A stretch of 64,000 nt of DNA from Luteimonas aestuarii. GTDB taxonomy: Bacteria; Pseudomonadota; Gammaproteobacteria; Xanthomonadales; Xanthomonadaceae. Below are positions 1-10,642 of the stretch, piece by piece (within the stretch, counting starts at the first letter, position 1; the number at the start of each line of letters is the position of its first letter). The translations under genes were made by a program, and so were the position numbers. The DNA is taken from positions 1-64,000 of the forward strand of contig NZ_SMTF01000017.1 of the NCBI RefSeq assembly GCF_004357985.1. Direction: 5' to 3'. The notes below the pieces were generated by a model. That model made no database searches and was not told the DNA's origin. It saw nothing but the letters and a program-made list of their open reading frames with translations.

Positions 1-1
1 C

Positions 2-40
2 CCCCTCGACCGCGGCGAAACCGACACCCCGCACGCCTGA
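2..40 (+). CDS. 3' tail of an upstream reading frame (partial)
   Basis: The first 40 bases read as 12 codons ending in TGA, 24 bases before the next ATG. The tail (PLDRGETDTPHA) is too short to identify. YCII-domain genes are often next to each other or to an ECF sigma factor gene, so a member of such an operon is possible, but this is inference only. Confidence 0.3.
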   Translation, partial: PLDRGETDTPHA

Positions 41-64
41 CTCCACCCAACGAAGGCCTTCCGC

Positions 65-454
65 ATGAAGTACCTGCTGCTGGTGTACACCGACGCCGAA
101 CTGCTCGACGCACTGCCCGAGGGCGAGTACGACGGCATGATGAAGCACTGCCTCGAACACGCCGACGAGCTTGCGGCCGAAGGCACCCTGCTGGGCTTCC
201 AGCAGCTGCAGCCGGCGGCCACGGCCAAGGCGGTCCGCATCCGCGGCGACAAGGCCACGGTGTCCGACGGCCCGTTCGCCGAAACCAAGGAGCTGCTGGC
301 CGGGTTCAACCTTGTCGAAGCCGACAGCCTGGAGCACGCGATCGAACTGGCCCGGCAGTTGCCGTGGGCGCGCACCGGCTGCATCGAAGTGCGCGCCCTG
401 CGCGACGTGGACGCCGAGCGCCAGCGCGTCGGCGCGCTGAAACCAGCCGCCTGA
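65..454 (+). CDS. YCII/DGPF-domain protein
   Basis: A 129-residue cytoplasmic protein of the YCII-related (DGPF) family. The family signature DGPFAETKE lies at residues 68-76, after an N-terminal MKYLLLVYT beta strand, and the length matches single-domain members. The family has a ferredoxin-like fold and is thought to be enzymatic, but no reaction is established for most members; they are often encoded beside ECF sigma factors. The start is the only ATG near the end of the preceding frame (24 bases away), which suggests it is the second or later gene of an operon entering from the left. Confidence 0.85.
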   Translation: MKYLLLVYTDAELLDALPEGEYDGMMKHCLEHADELAAEGTLLGFQQLQPAATAKAVRIRGDKATVSDGPFAETKELLAGFNLVEADSLEHAIELARQLPWARTGCIEVRALRDVDAERQRVGALKPAA

Positions 455-479
455 GCGGCTGATCGCTGGCAGGGGCGCT

Positions 480-1241
480 TCAGTCCCGCTCGAGCGGATA
501 CACGCCCTGCACGGGACAGCCGCGTGCCAGCAACGGTGTCGGCAGGTCGACCACGCGCCGGAACCGGTCGCCGGCGAACTGTTCGATCGAGGCGGACACC
601 GGCACCACCCGATCGCCGGGATTGCCGCAGATGGTGGTACTGCCGAGACTGGATTCCAGTCGCAGGCCCTCCGCCCGCACCAGGCCCGGACAAGTCCCGG
701 TGAGTTCGACGCGATAACGGCGGTACCCGCCGGAACGCCGCGGCGACACCTCCACGACCAGGCCATCGCCATCCTCGTGCCAGCTGCGGACATGGCGGGC
801 ATCCAGGCAGAACGATGGGGATCCGCTGAAGCGCCGGCTGCGTGGTGCGGACACGGTGACATGATCGAGGTCGACACCACGCGCGAGCCTCGCCTGCCGC
901 GCATGCCCGGCGAAGGTCTTCGCGTCGATCGCCTGCACGCCGGCGATCCTGCACAGCCCGGCTTCGCCCGCCCGCACCCGCTCGTCCGGATGCCCGCAGA
1001 GCCAGCCGCCATGCGTCAGCAACCGCAGCTCGCCACCGGTCGTGGCGGCCGGGCGCGCCTCGCCAAGGTCGACGCGGTAGCGGGAATCGTTCGCCAGCCT
1101 GAGCACCAACGTGCGCTCGTCGCTCTGCCACGATTCCTCGATGGCACGCGCATCGGCGCAATGGGGTGCCGGTGGCTCGCGGGACTCCGCGGCCAATGCC
1201 GCGGAAAGGAACACCACGCCCGCCAGGACCCGTCCACGCAT
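480..1241 (-). CDS. secreted protein with two DUF6491-like repeats
   Basis: A 253-residue protein with an N-terminal signal peptide (MRGRVLAGVVFLSAALAA). The start at 1241 has GGAGG five bases upstream; an ATG at 1253 in the same frame would lie over that site. The mature part falls into two similar halves, roughly residues 27-120 and 125-235, each with Cys-x-DAR near its start, a tryptophan, a YRV-E/D-L strand and an ICG-P-D-V or LCGHP-D-V segment, so it looks like an internal duplication. The pattern resembles the DUF6491 family common in Xanthomonadaceae, usually a single-unit lipoprotein or periplasmic protein of unknown function. No lipobox is evident. It converges with the YCII gene 26 bases away. 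Confidence 0.65.
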   Translation of the reverse strand: MRGRVLAGVVFLSAALAAESREPPAPHCADARAIEESWQSDERTLVLRLANDSRYRVDLGEARPAATTGGELRLLTHGGWLCGHPDERVRAGEAGLCRIAGVQAIDAKTFAGHARQARLARGVDLDHVTVSAPRSRRFSGSPSFCLDARHVRSWHEDGDGLVVEVSPRRSGGYRRYRVELTGTCPGLVRAEGLRLESSLGSTTICGNPGDRVVPVSASIEQFAGDRFRRVVDLPTPLLARGCPVQGVYPLERD

Positions 1242-1376
1242 CGGTGCCTCCATCGATTCGGGGCGAGCATAGCAACCGTCCGTGCATTGCGGCGGCGTCC
1301 GGTTTGCCTGCGCTGTCACGTTCCTGTCATCTAGTCCGCGCAAACGCCCGGGCCCCAGGTGACAGGCACGCGCGGC

Positions 1377-2102
1377 ATGAGCGACATCCAGAGATTGGCC
1401 GACTGCCGACATCGCATCTCCGGCTGGCTCGTCGTCGTCGCCGCAACGCTGACGATCCTGCACATTGCCCTGCAGGCCATCCGCTTCATCGATGGCAACG
1501 ATTACCTGTACGGCCTGACCCCGCTGTTCGATCTCGATGCCGAGGGCAACCTGCCGACGTTCTTCACGACGGTGCTGTTGCTCGCCTGCTGCGGGGTGCT
1601 TGCCATCGTGTCGGCCCATGCGCGCCGCCGGGGCGATGCCGACGCCACGCGATGGACCGTGCTGGCGGCCGGCTTCCTGTTCATGGCCATCGACGAGTTC
1701 GCGAAACTGCATGAACTGATGGACGCGCCCATGCAGGCGCTGATGGGCGACGAAGCCACGGGCTGGCTGCTGTATGCGTGGGTGGTGCCGTACGCGCTGG
1801 TGGTGCTGGCGCTGGGCGCGTGGTTCCTGCCATTCGTGCGGCGCCTGCCGCGCGACACCCGGCTCCGGTTCTGCGTCGCGGGCACGATCTACGTCGGCGC
1901 CGCGCTCGGCATCGAATTCCTGGAAGGTGCGCAAGCCGGACTGCATGGCGAAGACAGCCTGGGCTATGCCGTGCTCACCACCGTGCAGGAGGTGCTGGAG
2001 ATGGCCGGCCTGATCCTGTTCCTCGACGCCCTGCTGCGCCACGTCCGCGCGCATGGGATCAGCCTCGCACCACCACCGGCCAGCCCGCGTCCCGCGCGCT
2101 GA
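1377..2102 (+). CDS. multi-pass membrane protein, function unknown
   Basis: A 241-residue integral membrane protein with about six hydrophobic segments. It has a conserved-looking acidic/histidine stretch, FMAIDEFAKLHE (about residues 101-112), and a later GIEFLEGAQAGLHGED loop, which could hold a metal or cofactor, but no named family is recognised. The ATG at 1377 is preferred to an in-frame GTG at 1359 (six residues longer); neither has a strong ribosome-binding site. The gene is divergent from the DUF6491-like gene and is followed 54 bases later by a serine hydrolase gene. Confidence 0.65.
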   Translation: MSDIQRLADCRHRISGWLVVVAATLTILHIALQAIRFIDGNDYLYGLTPLFDLDAEGNLPTFFTTVLLLACCGVLAIVSAHARRRGDADATRWTVLAAGFLFMAIDEFAKLHELMDAPMQALMGDEATGWLLYAWVVPYALVVLALGAWFLPFVRRLPRDTRLRFCVAGTIYVGAALGIEFLEGAQAGLHGEDSLGYAVLTTVQEVLEMAGLILFLDALLRHVRAHGISLAPPPASPRPAR

Positions 2103-2156
2103 GCCGTATCCCGCCTCGCGCGCTACCATCGCCCGGACCCGTTTCCGGAGACACGC

Positions 2157-3398
2157 ATGCCTGCCCGCCCTGCCCTCCTGACGTGCCTTGCCGCGTGCCT
2201 CGCCACCTGCCTTTCCGTACAGGCATCGGAACCGGTCGCCACGGTCCGCGTCGCCTTCGATCGCGATGGCGTCGTGGACAGCCGCGCACACGGCCTTGCC
2301 GACATCGCAACTGCGCGTGCGGTGACGGTGGACGACCCCGTACGCATCGCCTCGGTGTCGAAACTCGTGGTCGCCATCGGCGTGCTGCGGCTGGTGGAGG
2401 ACGGCACGCTCGATCTCGACGCCGACGTGTCCGACACGCTGGGCTGGCCGCTGCGCCACCCGCGCTGGCCGGACACGCCGATCACCCTGCGCATGCTGCT
2501 GTCGCACACGGCTTCGCTCACCGATCGCGCCGGCTACTGGCAGGTGCCGCTGGACGGTGAGTTCCGCGCGCTGCTGGACGATCCCCGCGCCTGGAACGAC
2601 GGCCATGCGCCCGGCACGTACTGGCAGTACGCCAATGTCGGCTTCCCGCTGGTCGCGTCGGTGGTCGAGCGCGCCACGGGCGAACGCTTCGACCTGGCGA
2701 TGCAGCGCCTGGTGCTGGCACCGCTGGGCATCGCCGGCTGCTTCAACTGGGCGTCATGCGACGACGCCACTGCCGCGCGTGCCGTGGTGCAGTACGACGC
2801 CGCGCGCAAGCCGGTGCTCGACGACCATGGAGGCAGTCGCCCGGCCTGCCCGGTGCGTCCGGCCGAAGACGGCAGCTGCGACCTTTCGACCTGGCAGGCA
2901 GGCCGCAACGGCGGCAGTTTCTCGCCGCAGGGCGGATTGCGCATTTCCGCAAGCGACCTGGCGAAGATCGGTCGGCTGCTGCTGGGCGATGGCGAAGTCG
3001 ATGGCATGCGCGTGCTGTCGCCGGCGTCGATGCAGGCGCTGCTGCACGTCGAATGGACGTATGCGCCCGGCAACGGCACGCCTTACGAGGAAGACGAGCC
3101 GCACGACGCCGAAGGCAAGGCGTTCTACTGCCGCTACGGACTGTCGGTGCAGGTGCTGGCCAGCGCGCATCCGAACTGCGGCGACGACCCCTTCGGCGAC
3201 GGCATCGCGCGCGTCGGCCATGCCGGCAACGCCTACGGCCTGCGCTCGGGACTGTGGGTCGATCGCGAGGCAGGTACCGGCGTGGCGTACTACGCGACCG
3301 GCATGGCCGAGGCGCCCGCCGGCACGCGCTCGGCATTCACCGCGATCGAGGAAGCGCTGGCGCGCGGCGAAGTGCAGCCGGGCGGCGCAGGCGAATGA
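2157..3398 (+). CDS. secreted serine hydrolase, beta-lactamase class C/PBP4-like fold
   Basis: A 413-residue exported protein: signal peptide (about 1-23, ending VQAS), then a class C beta-lactamase-like domain. The catalytic Ser-x-x-Lys is SVSK (66-69), the second motif Tyr-x-Asn is YAN (158-160), and GHAG near residue 353 stands at the usual KTG/HxG position. LLSHTAS (114-120) is typical of the family. Members are D-amino-acid peptidases, esterases or beta-lactamase-like enzymes; the substrate cannot be told. TACCAT at 2124-2129 is a possible -10 box and CCGGAGA lies just before the ATG. A second serine hydrolase of the same superfamily is at 24176-25606. Confidence 0.85.
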   Translation: MPARPALLTCLAACLATCLSVQASEPVATVRVAFDRDGVVDSRAHGLADIATARAVTVDDPVRIASVSKLVVAIGVLRLVEDGTLDLDADVSDTLGWPLRHPRWPDTPITLRMLLSHTASLTDRAGYWQVPLDGEFRALLDDPRAWNDGHAPGTYWQYANVGFPLVASVVERATGERFDLAMQRLVLAPLGIAGCFNWASCDDATAARAVVQYDAARKPVLDDHGGSRPACPVRPAEDGSCDLSTWQAGRNGGSFSPQGGLRISASDLAKIGRLLLGDGEVDGMRVLSPASMQALLHVEWTYAPGNGTPYEEDEPHDAEGKAFYCRYGLSVQVLASAHPNCGDDPFGDGIARVGHAGNAYGLRSGLWVDREAGTGVAYYATGMAEAPAGTRSAFTAIEEALARGEVQPGGAGE

Positions 3399-3411
3399 AA
3401 TCAGACGAATG

Positions 3412-3438
3412 AAAAAGGGCGCCGGTTGCCCGGCGCCC
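3412..3438 (-). terminator. rho-independent terminator, PepSY gene
   Basis: Perfect 9-bp stem GGGCGCCGG/CCGGCGCCC with a 4-base loop. On the minus strand it is followed by TTTTT, so it most likely ends the transcript of the PepSY gene, leaving a 240-base 3' untranslated region; the stem may also stop plus-strand readthrough from the serine hydrolase gene. Confidence 0.75.
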
Positions 3439-3675
3439 CGCACGCTCCGTCGTGCATCTCCTGATGGCCATGGCGACGCTCCGTGTCCCGCGGCCAACGC
3501 CCTTTCCTTCGGTGGCCTGCGTCCCTGCAGGCGGTTCCTGTCCGGCAGCCTCCCTGCCCATGGGCATCCATGCCCGCGCGTCGTCCCTGCCTGCCGGCAG
3601 TCCGTGCCGGTCCAATCGATCCTGTTCGTGGCGCGACTGGGCCGGCGTCAACCGGTCAGGTCGATCGCGCCTGGT

Positions 3676-4119
3676 TCAATCGCGGTCGATGCCGACGATC
3701 TCGCCGGTCGCCGGATCCATCTTCAGGTCGACTTCACCGCCGCCGGGGGCATTGGCATCGGCCGTCCACAGACCGTCGTCGAACTTGACGTCATGCACGT
3801 TAGTGTAGCCGGCAGCGGCCAGGCGGGCGCGGATGTCGGCTTCGCCCAGGTTGGTGGACGCATCTTCCGGATAGACCTGGCCGGTGCGCGGGTGGATGCG
3901 CACGTCCATGCGCTTGCCGTTGGCGTTGGTCGCATCCGCCTTCCACATGCCGTCGTCGAACTCGACGTCGTCGATCCGGGTATAGCCTTCTGCTTCCAGC
4001 GCAGCGCGGACCTGCGGAGCGGTCATCGCGTCCGGGGCCTGTGCCATGGCACCACCAGCGACTGCGCCGGCCAGCGCGAGGGCGAGAACCTGCGGGGCGA
4101 ACAGCTTGCGTCGGATCAT
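3676..4119 (-). CDS. periplasmic protein with two PepSY-like domains
   Basis: A 147-residue exported protein: signal peptide (about 1-26, cleaved after GGAMA) followed by two similar units, about residues 32-88 and 92-147. Each has a helix of the APQVRAALEAEGY or ADIRARLAAAGY type, a short VEFDDGMW/VKFDDGLW strand and a final R/K-x-x-P-x-TG-x-V/I turn, which is the PepSY pattern. PepSY domains are thought to act as inhibitors or ligand binders in the periplasm. The start at 4119 is set by AAGGAG seven bases upstream; an in-frame extension to 4191 would add a charged leader before the signal peptide and is rejected. It is divergent from an RcnB-type gene. Confidence 0.85.
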   Translation of the reverse strand: MIRRKLFAPQVLALALAGAVAGGAMAQAPDAMTAPQVRAALEAEGYTRIDDVEFDDGMWKADATNANGKRMDVRIHPRTGQVYPEDASTNLGEADIRARLAAAGYTNVHDVKFDDGLWTADANAPGGGEVDLKMDPATGEIVGIDRD

Positions 4120-4648
4120 GTCTTGCTCCTTCTGGGTTGCGTCGTACGCGTTCGTATTCGGTATCAATTGCGCCTGGGCGTCGGCCGTCACACGTGATCA
4201 GTGATCGATCGGTGGCCTGCGCTCGGATGGAAACTCCCTTGCAGACAACCTTGCGCGATGCGCGCACCAGGACCGGATGCGGCGATCCTAGGCATCGGCG
4301 CGCAAGCCCCGGTGAAGATGGGCGGGAATGTCCCGGCTTCCGGATCGCCAGCTTCGGCGGGATTCATCGATGTCATCGTGAAGTGAACGCCGCAGCCGGG
4401 ACGCCGCATCTAGTCATCAACACCGCCGTCGTCGACATCGCCGGAATCCGGGCGAACGACATGCTCGATCCCATTTGCGGGAAGGCACGCTGTTCACGCG
4501 CGCTGCAATAACGTCGTTCTTCGCAACGCCTCACGCCCACACCACCTGCGCTCACGTCGGATTCGATGGAAATGATCGAACGACTGACGATCCATCGATC
4601 CAGGTCGCCGCATCGATCGATCGCACTGGCCCACAAGGAGACCGCACG
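4120..4648. other. 529-bp divergent intergenic region rich in GATC
   Basis: Non-coding DNA between the PepSY and RcnB-type genes. No good reading frame is seen. The notable content is about eleven GATC tetranucleotides, several as CGATCG, clustered at 4194-4215 and 4576-4622 at the two ends of the region. Promoters for both genes must lie here but no convincing -35/-10 pair could be fixed. Confidence 0.5.
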
Positions 4649-4993
4649 ATGACCATTCGTATCGCAACGACCGCGATTTTCCTGTCCGCCGCACTGGCTT
4701 CCGCGCCAGTGCTGGCCGACCCGCCGCGCCACGCCCAGGGCAAAGGCCCGCCTGCACACGCCGGTGGACCGCATGGACGCCATGCCCCGCCCCCGGGCTG
4801 GCAGAAGCAGGCCTGGCGCCGTGGCGAACGCCTTCCGATGCGCGAGCTGGGAGATCGCTACTGGGTCGACGACTACCTGCGCTACCAGCTCAAGGCACCG
4901 CCACCCGGCCATCGCTGGGTGCGGCAGTCCGATTCACGGTACCTGCTGGTCGAAGCCGCCACCGGCTTGATCCTGGAGGCGCTGGTGCGCTGA
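4649..4993 (+). CDS. RcnB-family periplasmic protein
   Basis: A 114-residue exported protein with a signal peptide (about 1-23, ending VLA), then a glycine/proline/histidine-rich linker (residues 25-50) and a C-terminal block with YWVDDYLRYQL, PPPGHRWVR and YLLVEAATGLI, the usual RcnB core. RcnB proteins are periplasmic factors linked to nickel/cobalt homeostasis in E. coli; many homologues have no tested role. AAGGAG seven to eight bases before the ATG sets the start. The histidine-rich linker would suit metal binding, but that is inference. Confidence 0.85.
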   Translation: MTIRIATTAIFLSAALASAPVLADPPRHAQGKGPPAHAGGPHGRHAPPPGWQKQAWRRGERLPMRELGDRYWVDDYLRYQLKAPPPGHRWVRQSDSRYLLVEAATGLILEALVR

Positions 4994-5131
4994 TCCTGCA
5001 GGACTGTGTGGTTCCAGTCCGTGCAACGGCGTTATCAGATCTGACCGCACGGCGGCGCGCCGGAAACTTGTCCGGCGCGCCGCGTCATTCAACAGCAGCA
5101 GTCCGCCGCGCCGCGCTTTGCCTGCGCAGAT

Positions 5132-5686
5132 TCAATCCGCCTGAGCAAACGCTGCGAATCCAGCAATGAATTCGCCCAGCTGCCCACGCAGCTTGTCATC
5201 CACCAGCCGGCCATCGGCATCGAATGCGCCCCCGGCGCGCGACACCATCAGTCGTCCACCGAACCAGGGGGCAGTGCGCAGCGTGCGCAGCACCGGCCAC
5301 CACGCATCCTGCGCGAGCACCGTGCCGAAGCCGCCCGGCGAAGCACCGACCACCGCCACCGGCTTGCCGCCGAACGTGTCCGCGATGTCCGACGACGGCC
5401 GCGACAGCCAGTCGATCGCATTCTTGAACACGCCGGGGATGCCGTTGTTGTATTCCGGCGTCGCCAGCACGATGCCATCGGCCGCGCGCCAGCGCGCCTT
5501 CAGTGCCTGCACCGCGCCGGGAATGCCGGACGCCGCTTCGGCATCGCCGTCGTACAGCGGGATGCCGTGGAGCGTGGCCACGTCGAAAGCCACGCCCTCG
5601 GGCGCGAGCGCCGTGGCGGCCCGCAGCAGCGCGGTGTTGAGCGAGCCGGCGCGCAGGCTGCCGGAAATGCCAAGGAGCGTGGTCAT
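5132..5686 (-). CDS. NADPH-dependent FMN reductase (flavodoxin-like)
   Basis: A 184-residue cytoplasmic flavoprotein. The N-terminal phosphate-binding loop GISGSLRAGSLN (6-17) and PEYNNGIPG plus FKNAIDWLSRP (77-97) are hallmarks of the NADPH-dependent FMN reductase family that includes quinone and chromate reductases such as ChrR and YieF. It should bind FMN and transfer two electrons from NAD(P)H to quinones or other acceptors. The start at 5686 is the ATG directly before the TTLLGISGS strand; the longer in-frame extension reads through divergent promoter DNA. It is divergently transcribed from the DUF998 membrane protein gene. Confidence 0.9.
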   Translation of the reverse strand: MTTLLGISGSLRAGSLNTALLRAATALAPEGVAFDVATLHGIPLYDGDAEAASGIPGAVQALKARWRAADGIVLATPEYNNGIPGVFKNAIDWLSRPSSDIADTFGGKPVAVVGASPGGFGTVLAQDAWWPVLRTLRTAPWFGGRLMVSRAGGAFDADGRLVDDKLRGQLGEFIAGFAAFAQAD

Positions 5687-5728
5687 GTGCGTGGACTCCG
5701 TCGTGGGACATGCGCCGGCATCGGGGAC

Positions 5729-6415
5729 ATGCGTGCATCGCGCCGGCACGACCATGCTACAAGGCCATCCCGCGTCCACGTTGACCCTGCGCACTTGACC
5801 CTTTCCATCGAACCCCGGCGACCCTTTCCCTGGCCCGTGCTGGCCGCGGCCGGCATCGCCTGCTTCCTCGCCGCGGCAATCGCGCTGCACCTGCTGCGGC
5901 CGGACCTGGATCCGGTGCACAGCCAGATGAGCCTGTACCTGATCGGCGCGCATGGCGCGTGGCTGCAGGCGGCCTACGTCGCACTCGGCATCGCCATGGT
6001 CGGACTGGCCTTCGGCGTGTACCGGTCGCTGGCCATCGAGGCACGCAGCGCGGTGCCGTTGCTGTGCTTCGTGCTGGGCAGCCTGTCCTTGTCCACGACG
6101 GCCTACGCGTGGATGGACCTGCCGGGCGTGGATGCCAGCTTCGAAGGCTGGCTGCATGGCATCACCGCGCAGGCGGCGTTCCTGTTCGCCACGACCGGCA
6201 TCGTGCTGCAGGCGCTGCGCCTGCGCCGCGATCCGTCGTGGCGCACGCCTGCACGCTGGCTGCTGCCATGGGCGATCGCCTGCTTTGCAGCGGTGTGGGC
6301 GCTGGCGCTATGGCACGACGCCCCACGCGGGCTGGCGCAGAAAGCGGTGATCGCGTTGATCGTGGGCTGGCTGTCCGCGGTGACGCTGCTGCTGGAACGA
6401 CGTCGATCGGGCTGA
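5729..6415 (+). CDS. DUF998 membrane protein
   Basis: A 228-residue integral membrane protein with six or seven hydrophobic helices (first about residues 34-52). The arrangement, including SQMSLYLIGAHGAWLQ after helix 1 and a WLHGITAQAAF segment, fits the DUF998 family of uncharacterised membrane proteins. The ATG at 5729 gives a basic 30-residue leader; a TTG at 5795 starts just before the first helix and gives 206 residues, closer to the family length, so the true start may be there. Function unknown. The 42 to 108 bases between this gene and the divergent FMN reductase gene must hold both promoters. Confidence 0.75.
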   Translation: MRASRRHDHATRPSRVHVDPAHLTLSIEPRRPFPWPVLAAAGIACFLAAAIALHLLRPDLDPVHSQMSLYLIGAHGAWLQAAYVALGIAMVGLAFGVYRSLAIEARSAVPLLCFVLGSLSLSTTAYAWMDLPGVDASFEGWLHGITAQAAFLFATTGIVLQALRLRRDPSWRTPARWLLPWAIACFAAVWALALWHDAPRGLAQKAVIALIVGWLSAVTLLLERRRSG

Positions 6416-6530
6416 AGGCGAGGCGTCGCGTGTCTCGCGTTGCCGCCACCAACCCCGTTCCCGCCATCCGCCCGTTGGACATTGCACCATCCACCGACGG
6501 CCGGCCCACGGGTACGGCGAAGGAGCTGCC

Positions 6531-8495
<1,965 letters not shown>

Positions 8496-8520
8496 CGTTG
8501 ATGGTGAAGGCTCGAACACG

Positions 8521-8573
8521 CTTTGCCCCCTCCCCCGTTCACGGGGGAGGGCTGGGGTGGGGGCGCTCTTGCC
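8521..8573 (+). repeat. intergenic palindromic repeat, copy 1
   Basis: Contains CTCCCCCG-ttca-CGGGGGAG (8530-8549) followed by a G-rich tail GGCTGGGGTGGGGGCGCTCTTG. The same arrangement, stem, G-rich tail and final GGCGCTCYTG, occurs inverted at about 38105-38157 downstream of aceE. It resembles REP-type intergenic repeats. Whether it is more widespread cannot be judged from one window. Confidence 0.55.
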
Positions 8574-8710
8574 CCGCAACCCAGCGCCCCCACGTTCGGC
8601 GTCACGTGTTCAACCGTCGCCATCCCCGCGCAAGCCCGGACCCAGCGCCCTGGGTCACAGGCCAACGGCGGGCAACTGCGGATGACGTGGGGCGGGCGAT
8701 CCTCCAGAAC

Positions 8711-8749
8711 AGAAATCGCCGCCACTCCCAGCACGGGAATGGCGGCGAT
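8711..8749 (-). terminator. rho-independent terminator, beta-barrel gene
   Basis: Ten perfect base pairs (ATCGCCGCCA/TGGCGGCGAT), one mismatch, four more pairs and a five-base loop; on the minus strand the stem is followed by TTTCT. It lies 47 bases after the stop of the beta-barrel gene and probably ends that transcript. Confidence 0.7.
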
Positions 8750-8795
8750 CCAGGCGACGCCTCAGTGCGTCGCCAAGCGGGTCAACGCATTGCGA

Positions 8796-9506
8796 TCAGA
8801 ATGCGTACTCGGCGCTCAGGCCCACCAGCGCGGTGGAGCGCTTGGGGCCGTCGACCTCGACCCCGCTGCCTTCGTCCACCAGGGTGCCCGCCTTGGCGCG
8901 GTAGTAGTCGTAGTGCAAGCCCACGCTGAGGTTCTCGTTGGCTTGCCAGCCGGTGCCCACGCCGGCGTACCAGCTGTTGCGGCCACTGGTACGGCCACTG
9001 CGGATGCCCAGCTCTTCGCCGATGGTGTTGTAGTAGTCGCGGCTGTTGTCCGAGGCGCGGAAGTAGCCGCCACGCATGCCTACGTACCACGCCGGGTTGA
9101 CGTTCCAGCGGGCATTGGCGCCGGCGGTCCAGCCGCGCAGCGCATCGGTGCGCTCGGTCTGGTCCACGTCGTCGCTGTTGAACACGTTGCGCACGCGGAA
9201 GTTGCCCAGGTCGGTGTAACCCACTTCGGCACCCAGGCCCCAGCTGTCGCTGAGCTTCCAGCGGTAGCCGGTATTCACGCCGTAACCGGTCTGGCGGCCA
9301 CGGTTGCTCTCGAGGAAGTTGAAGTTGCCGGTGCCAAACCGGCCGGCGGTGCCGCCATCGGTGCGGCCGACGTTGCCGCTGATGAACCAGGCACCTTCGC
9401 CCACCTGCTGCGAGGGACGATAGTTGTCGCCGGCGGTGGACTGAGCGAATGCGGCGGGGGCGAACAAGGCCGCAACCAGCGCGGCAGGAAGTGCAAGCTT
9501 GTGCAT
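8796..9506 (-). CDS. outer-membrane beta-barrel protein
   Basis: A 236-residue exported protein: signal peptide 1-20 (cleaved after AFAQ or AAFA), then alternating amphipathic strands (for example GYGVNTGYRWKL, WGLGAEVGYTDLG, WYVGMRGGYFRA, WYAGVGTGWQ, LSVGLHYDYYRA) ending in an aromatic residue (LSAEYAF), the usual C-terminal signal for BamA-mediated insertion. The size suggests an eight-stranded barrel of the OmpA/OmpW-like superfamily. AAGGAG six bases before the ATG sets the start; upstream in-frame codons are untranslated leader. No OmpA peptidoglycan-binding domain follows. Likely a small pore or an adhesin-like surface protein, but the role is not shown. Confidence 0.85.
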   Translation of the reverse strand: MHKLALPAALVAALFAPAAFAQSTAGDNYRPSQQVGEGAWFISGNVGRTDGGTAGRFGTGNFNFLESNRGRQTGYGVNTGYRWKLSDSWGLGAEVGYTDLGNFRVRNVFNSDDVDQTERTDALRGWTAGANARWNVNPAWYVGMRGGYFRASDNSRDYYNTIGEELGIRSGRTSGRNSWYAGVGTGWQANENLSVGLHYDYYRAKAGTLVDEGSGVEVDGPKRSTALVGLSAEYAF

Positions 9507-9757
9507 GGAGATCTCCTTGGTCTCTTCAGTCTTCGGCGGGCCGATGTTCCGGACCCGCCTGCGTCCTGCCTGCTGCACCCGGACGCAATGCATGCAGCGG
9601 CATTGCGGCGCATTAGGGACAGGCCAGACTGAAGCGGAGAAAAACCTTCATGCCACCTCCACGCGGATGCACGCCTTCGGTTCAACATGCGTTCAAGGCC
9701 CTGAACCGATCCGCCGTCCGCACGTTACGATGACGCACCTTCCATCGCCTTCCGCGC

Positions 9758-10642
9758 ATGTCGTATCCGGGCCCGCTGCTGACACGCGACACGCAAGACG
9801 CGCTGCTGCATGCGCGCGATTCCGGCGCCACCGCGTGGCAGGGCTCGCTTGATCTCGGCCTTACCACCGCGCAAGTCGAACTGGCGCGTGATCGCTGGCA
9901 CTGGAACGGCAACGCCTATCCCTATCCGCACGCGCTGAAGGACCGCACCCTGTACTACTGGGATGGCGAAGCCTTCGTGCCGGTGTCGCGCTACGGCCGC
10001 GCGCTGTACAAGCTGGTACCCACCGAATGGGGCGCGCCGACGTTCGAGATCGACGGCATCAAGATGCTGCCGACCGCGAGGGTGTCGCCGTTCGAGGACG
10101 CGCGCAGCAAGGTGGCGCTGTTGGCACCGCGCGGCAAACGCGTGCTGGATACCTGCGGCGGACTGGGCTACTTCGCCGCCTGCTGCCTGCAGGCTGGCGT
10201 GGCACACGTGCAGTCGTTCGAGAAGAGCGGGGACGTGCTGTGGTTGCGTACCCTGAACCCATGGTCGCCGGATCCGGGTTCGCAAGACGCCCATGCTCGC
10301 TTCACGATCACGCATGGTGACGTGGCGAACGCCATCGAGTCGCTGCCATCGGCCTCGTTCGACGCCATCCTCCACGACCCGCCCCGCTTCGGCATCGCCG
10401 GCGAGCTGTACTCGCAGGTCTTCTACGACCAGCTTGCGCGCGTGCTGAAACGCGGTGGCGCGTTGTTCCACTACACCGGCAGCCCCAACAAGCTCACCAC
10501 CGGCCGCGACGTGCCTCGGGAAGTGTCGAGACGACTCGAGAAGGCCGGGTTCAAGACGCGCCTGGCGCTGGATGGCGTGCTGGCAACACGCATCCATGCA
10601 CGCACCCCGGGCGCAACATTGTCCAGGATCGGGCCGCGGTAG
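9758..10642 (+). CDS. class I SAM-dependent methyltransferase (COG2521-like)
   Basis: A 294-residue cytoplasmic protein. Motif I is VLDTCGGLGYFA (129-140), an acidic end of strand 2 is SFEKSGD (153-159), and motif IV is DPPRF (207-211), followed by VLKRGGALFHYTG, so the Rossmann methyltransferase core is complete. DPPRF and the spacing match the COG2521 group first noted in archaea. The N-terminal 120 residues form an extra domain. The substrate is unknown; DPP-type motifs often go with base or amide nitrogen methylation. TACGAT at 9725-9730 is a plausible -10 box 28 bases before the ATG. Confidence 0.8.
   Translation: MSYPGPLLTRDTQDALLHARDSGATAWQGSLDLGLTTAQVELARDRWHWNGNAYPYPHALKDRTLYYWDGEAFVPVSRYGRALYKLVPTEWGAPTFEIDGIKMLPTARVSPFEDARSKVALLAPRGKRVLDTCGGLGYFAACCLQAGVAHVQSFEKSGDVLWLRTLNPWSPDPGSQDAHARFTITHGDVANAIESLPSASFDAILHDPPRFGIAGELYSQVFYDQLARVLKRGGALFHYTGSPNKLTTGRDVPREVSRRLEKAGFKTRLALDGVLATRIHARTPGATLSRIGPR

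Larger units (their letters stand above)
8496..8795. other. 300-bp intergenic region with repeat and terminator
   Basis: Between the convergent propeller and beta-barrel genes. It holds the palindromic repeat at 8521-8573, then about 140 bases in which nothing is recognised, then the terminator at 8711-8749. Confidence 0.6.
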
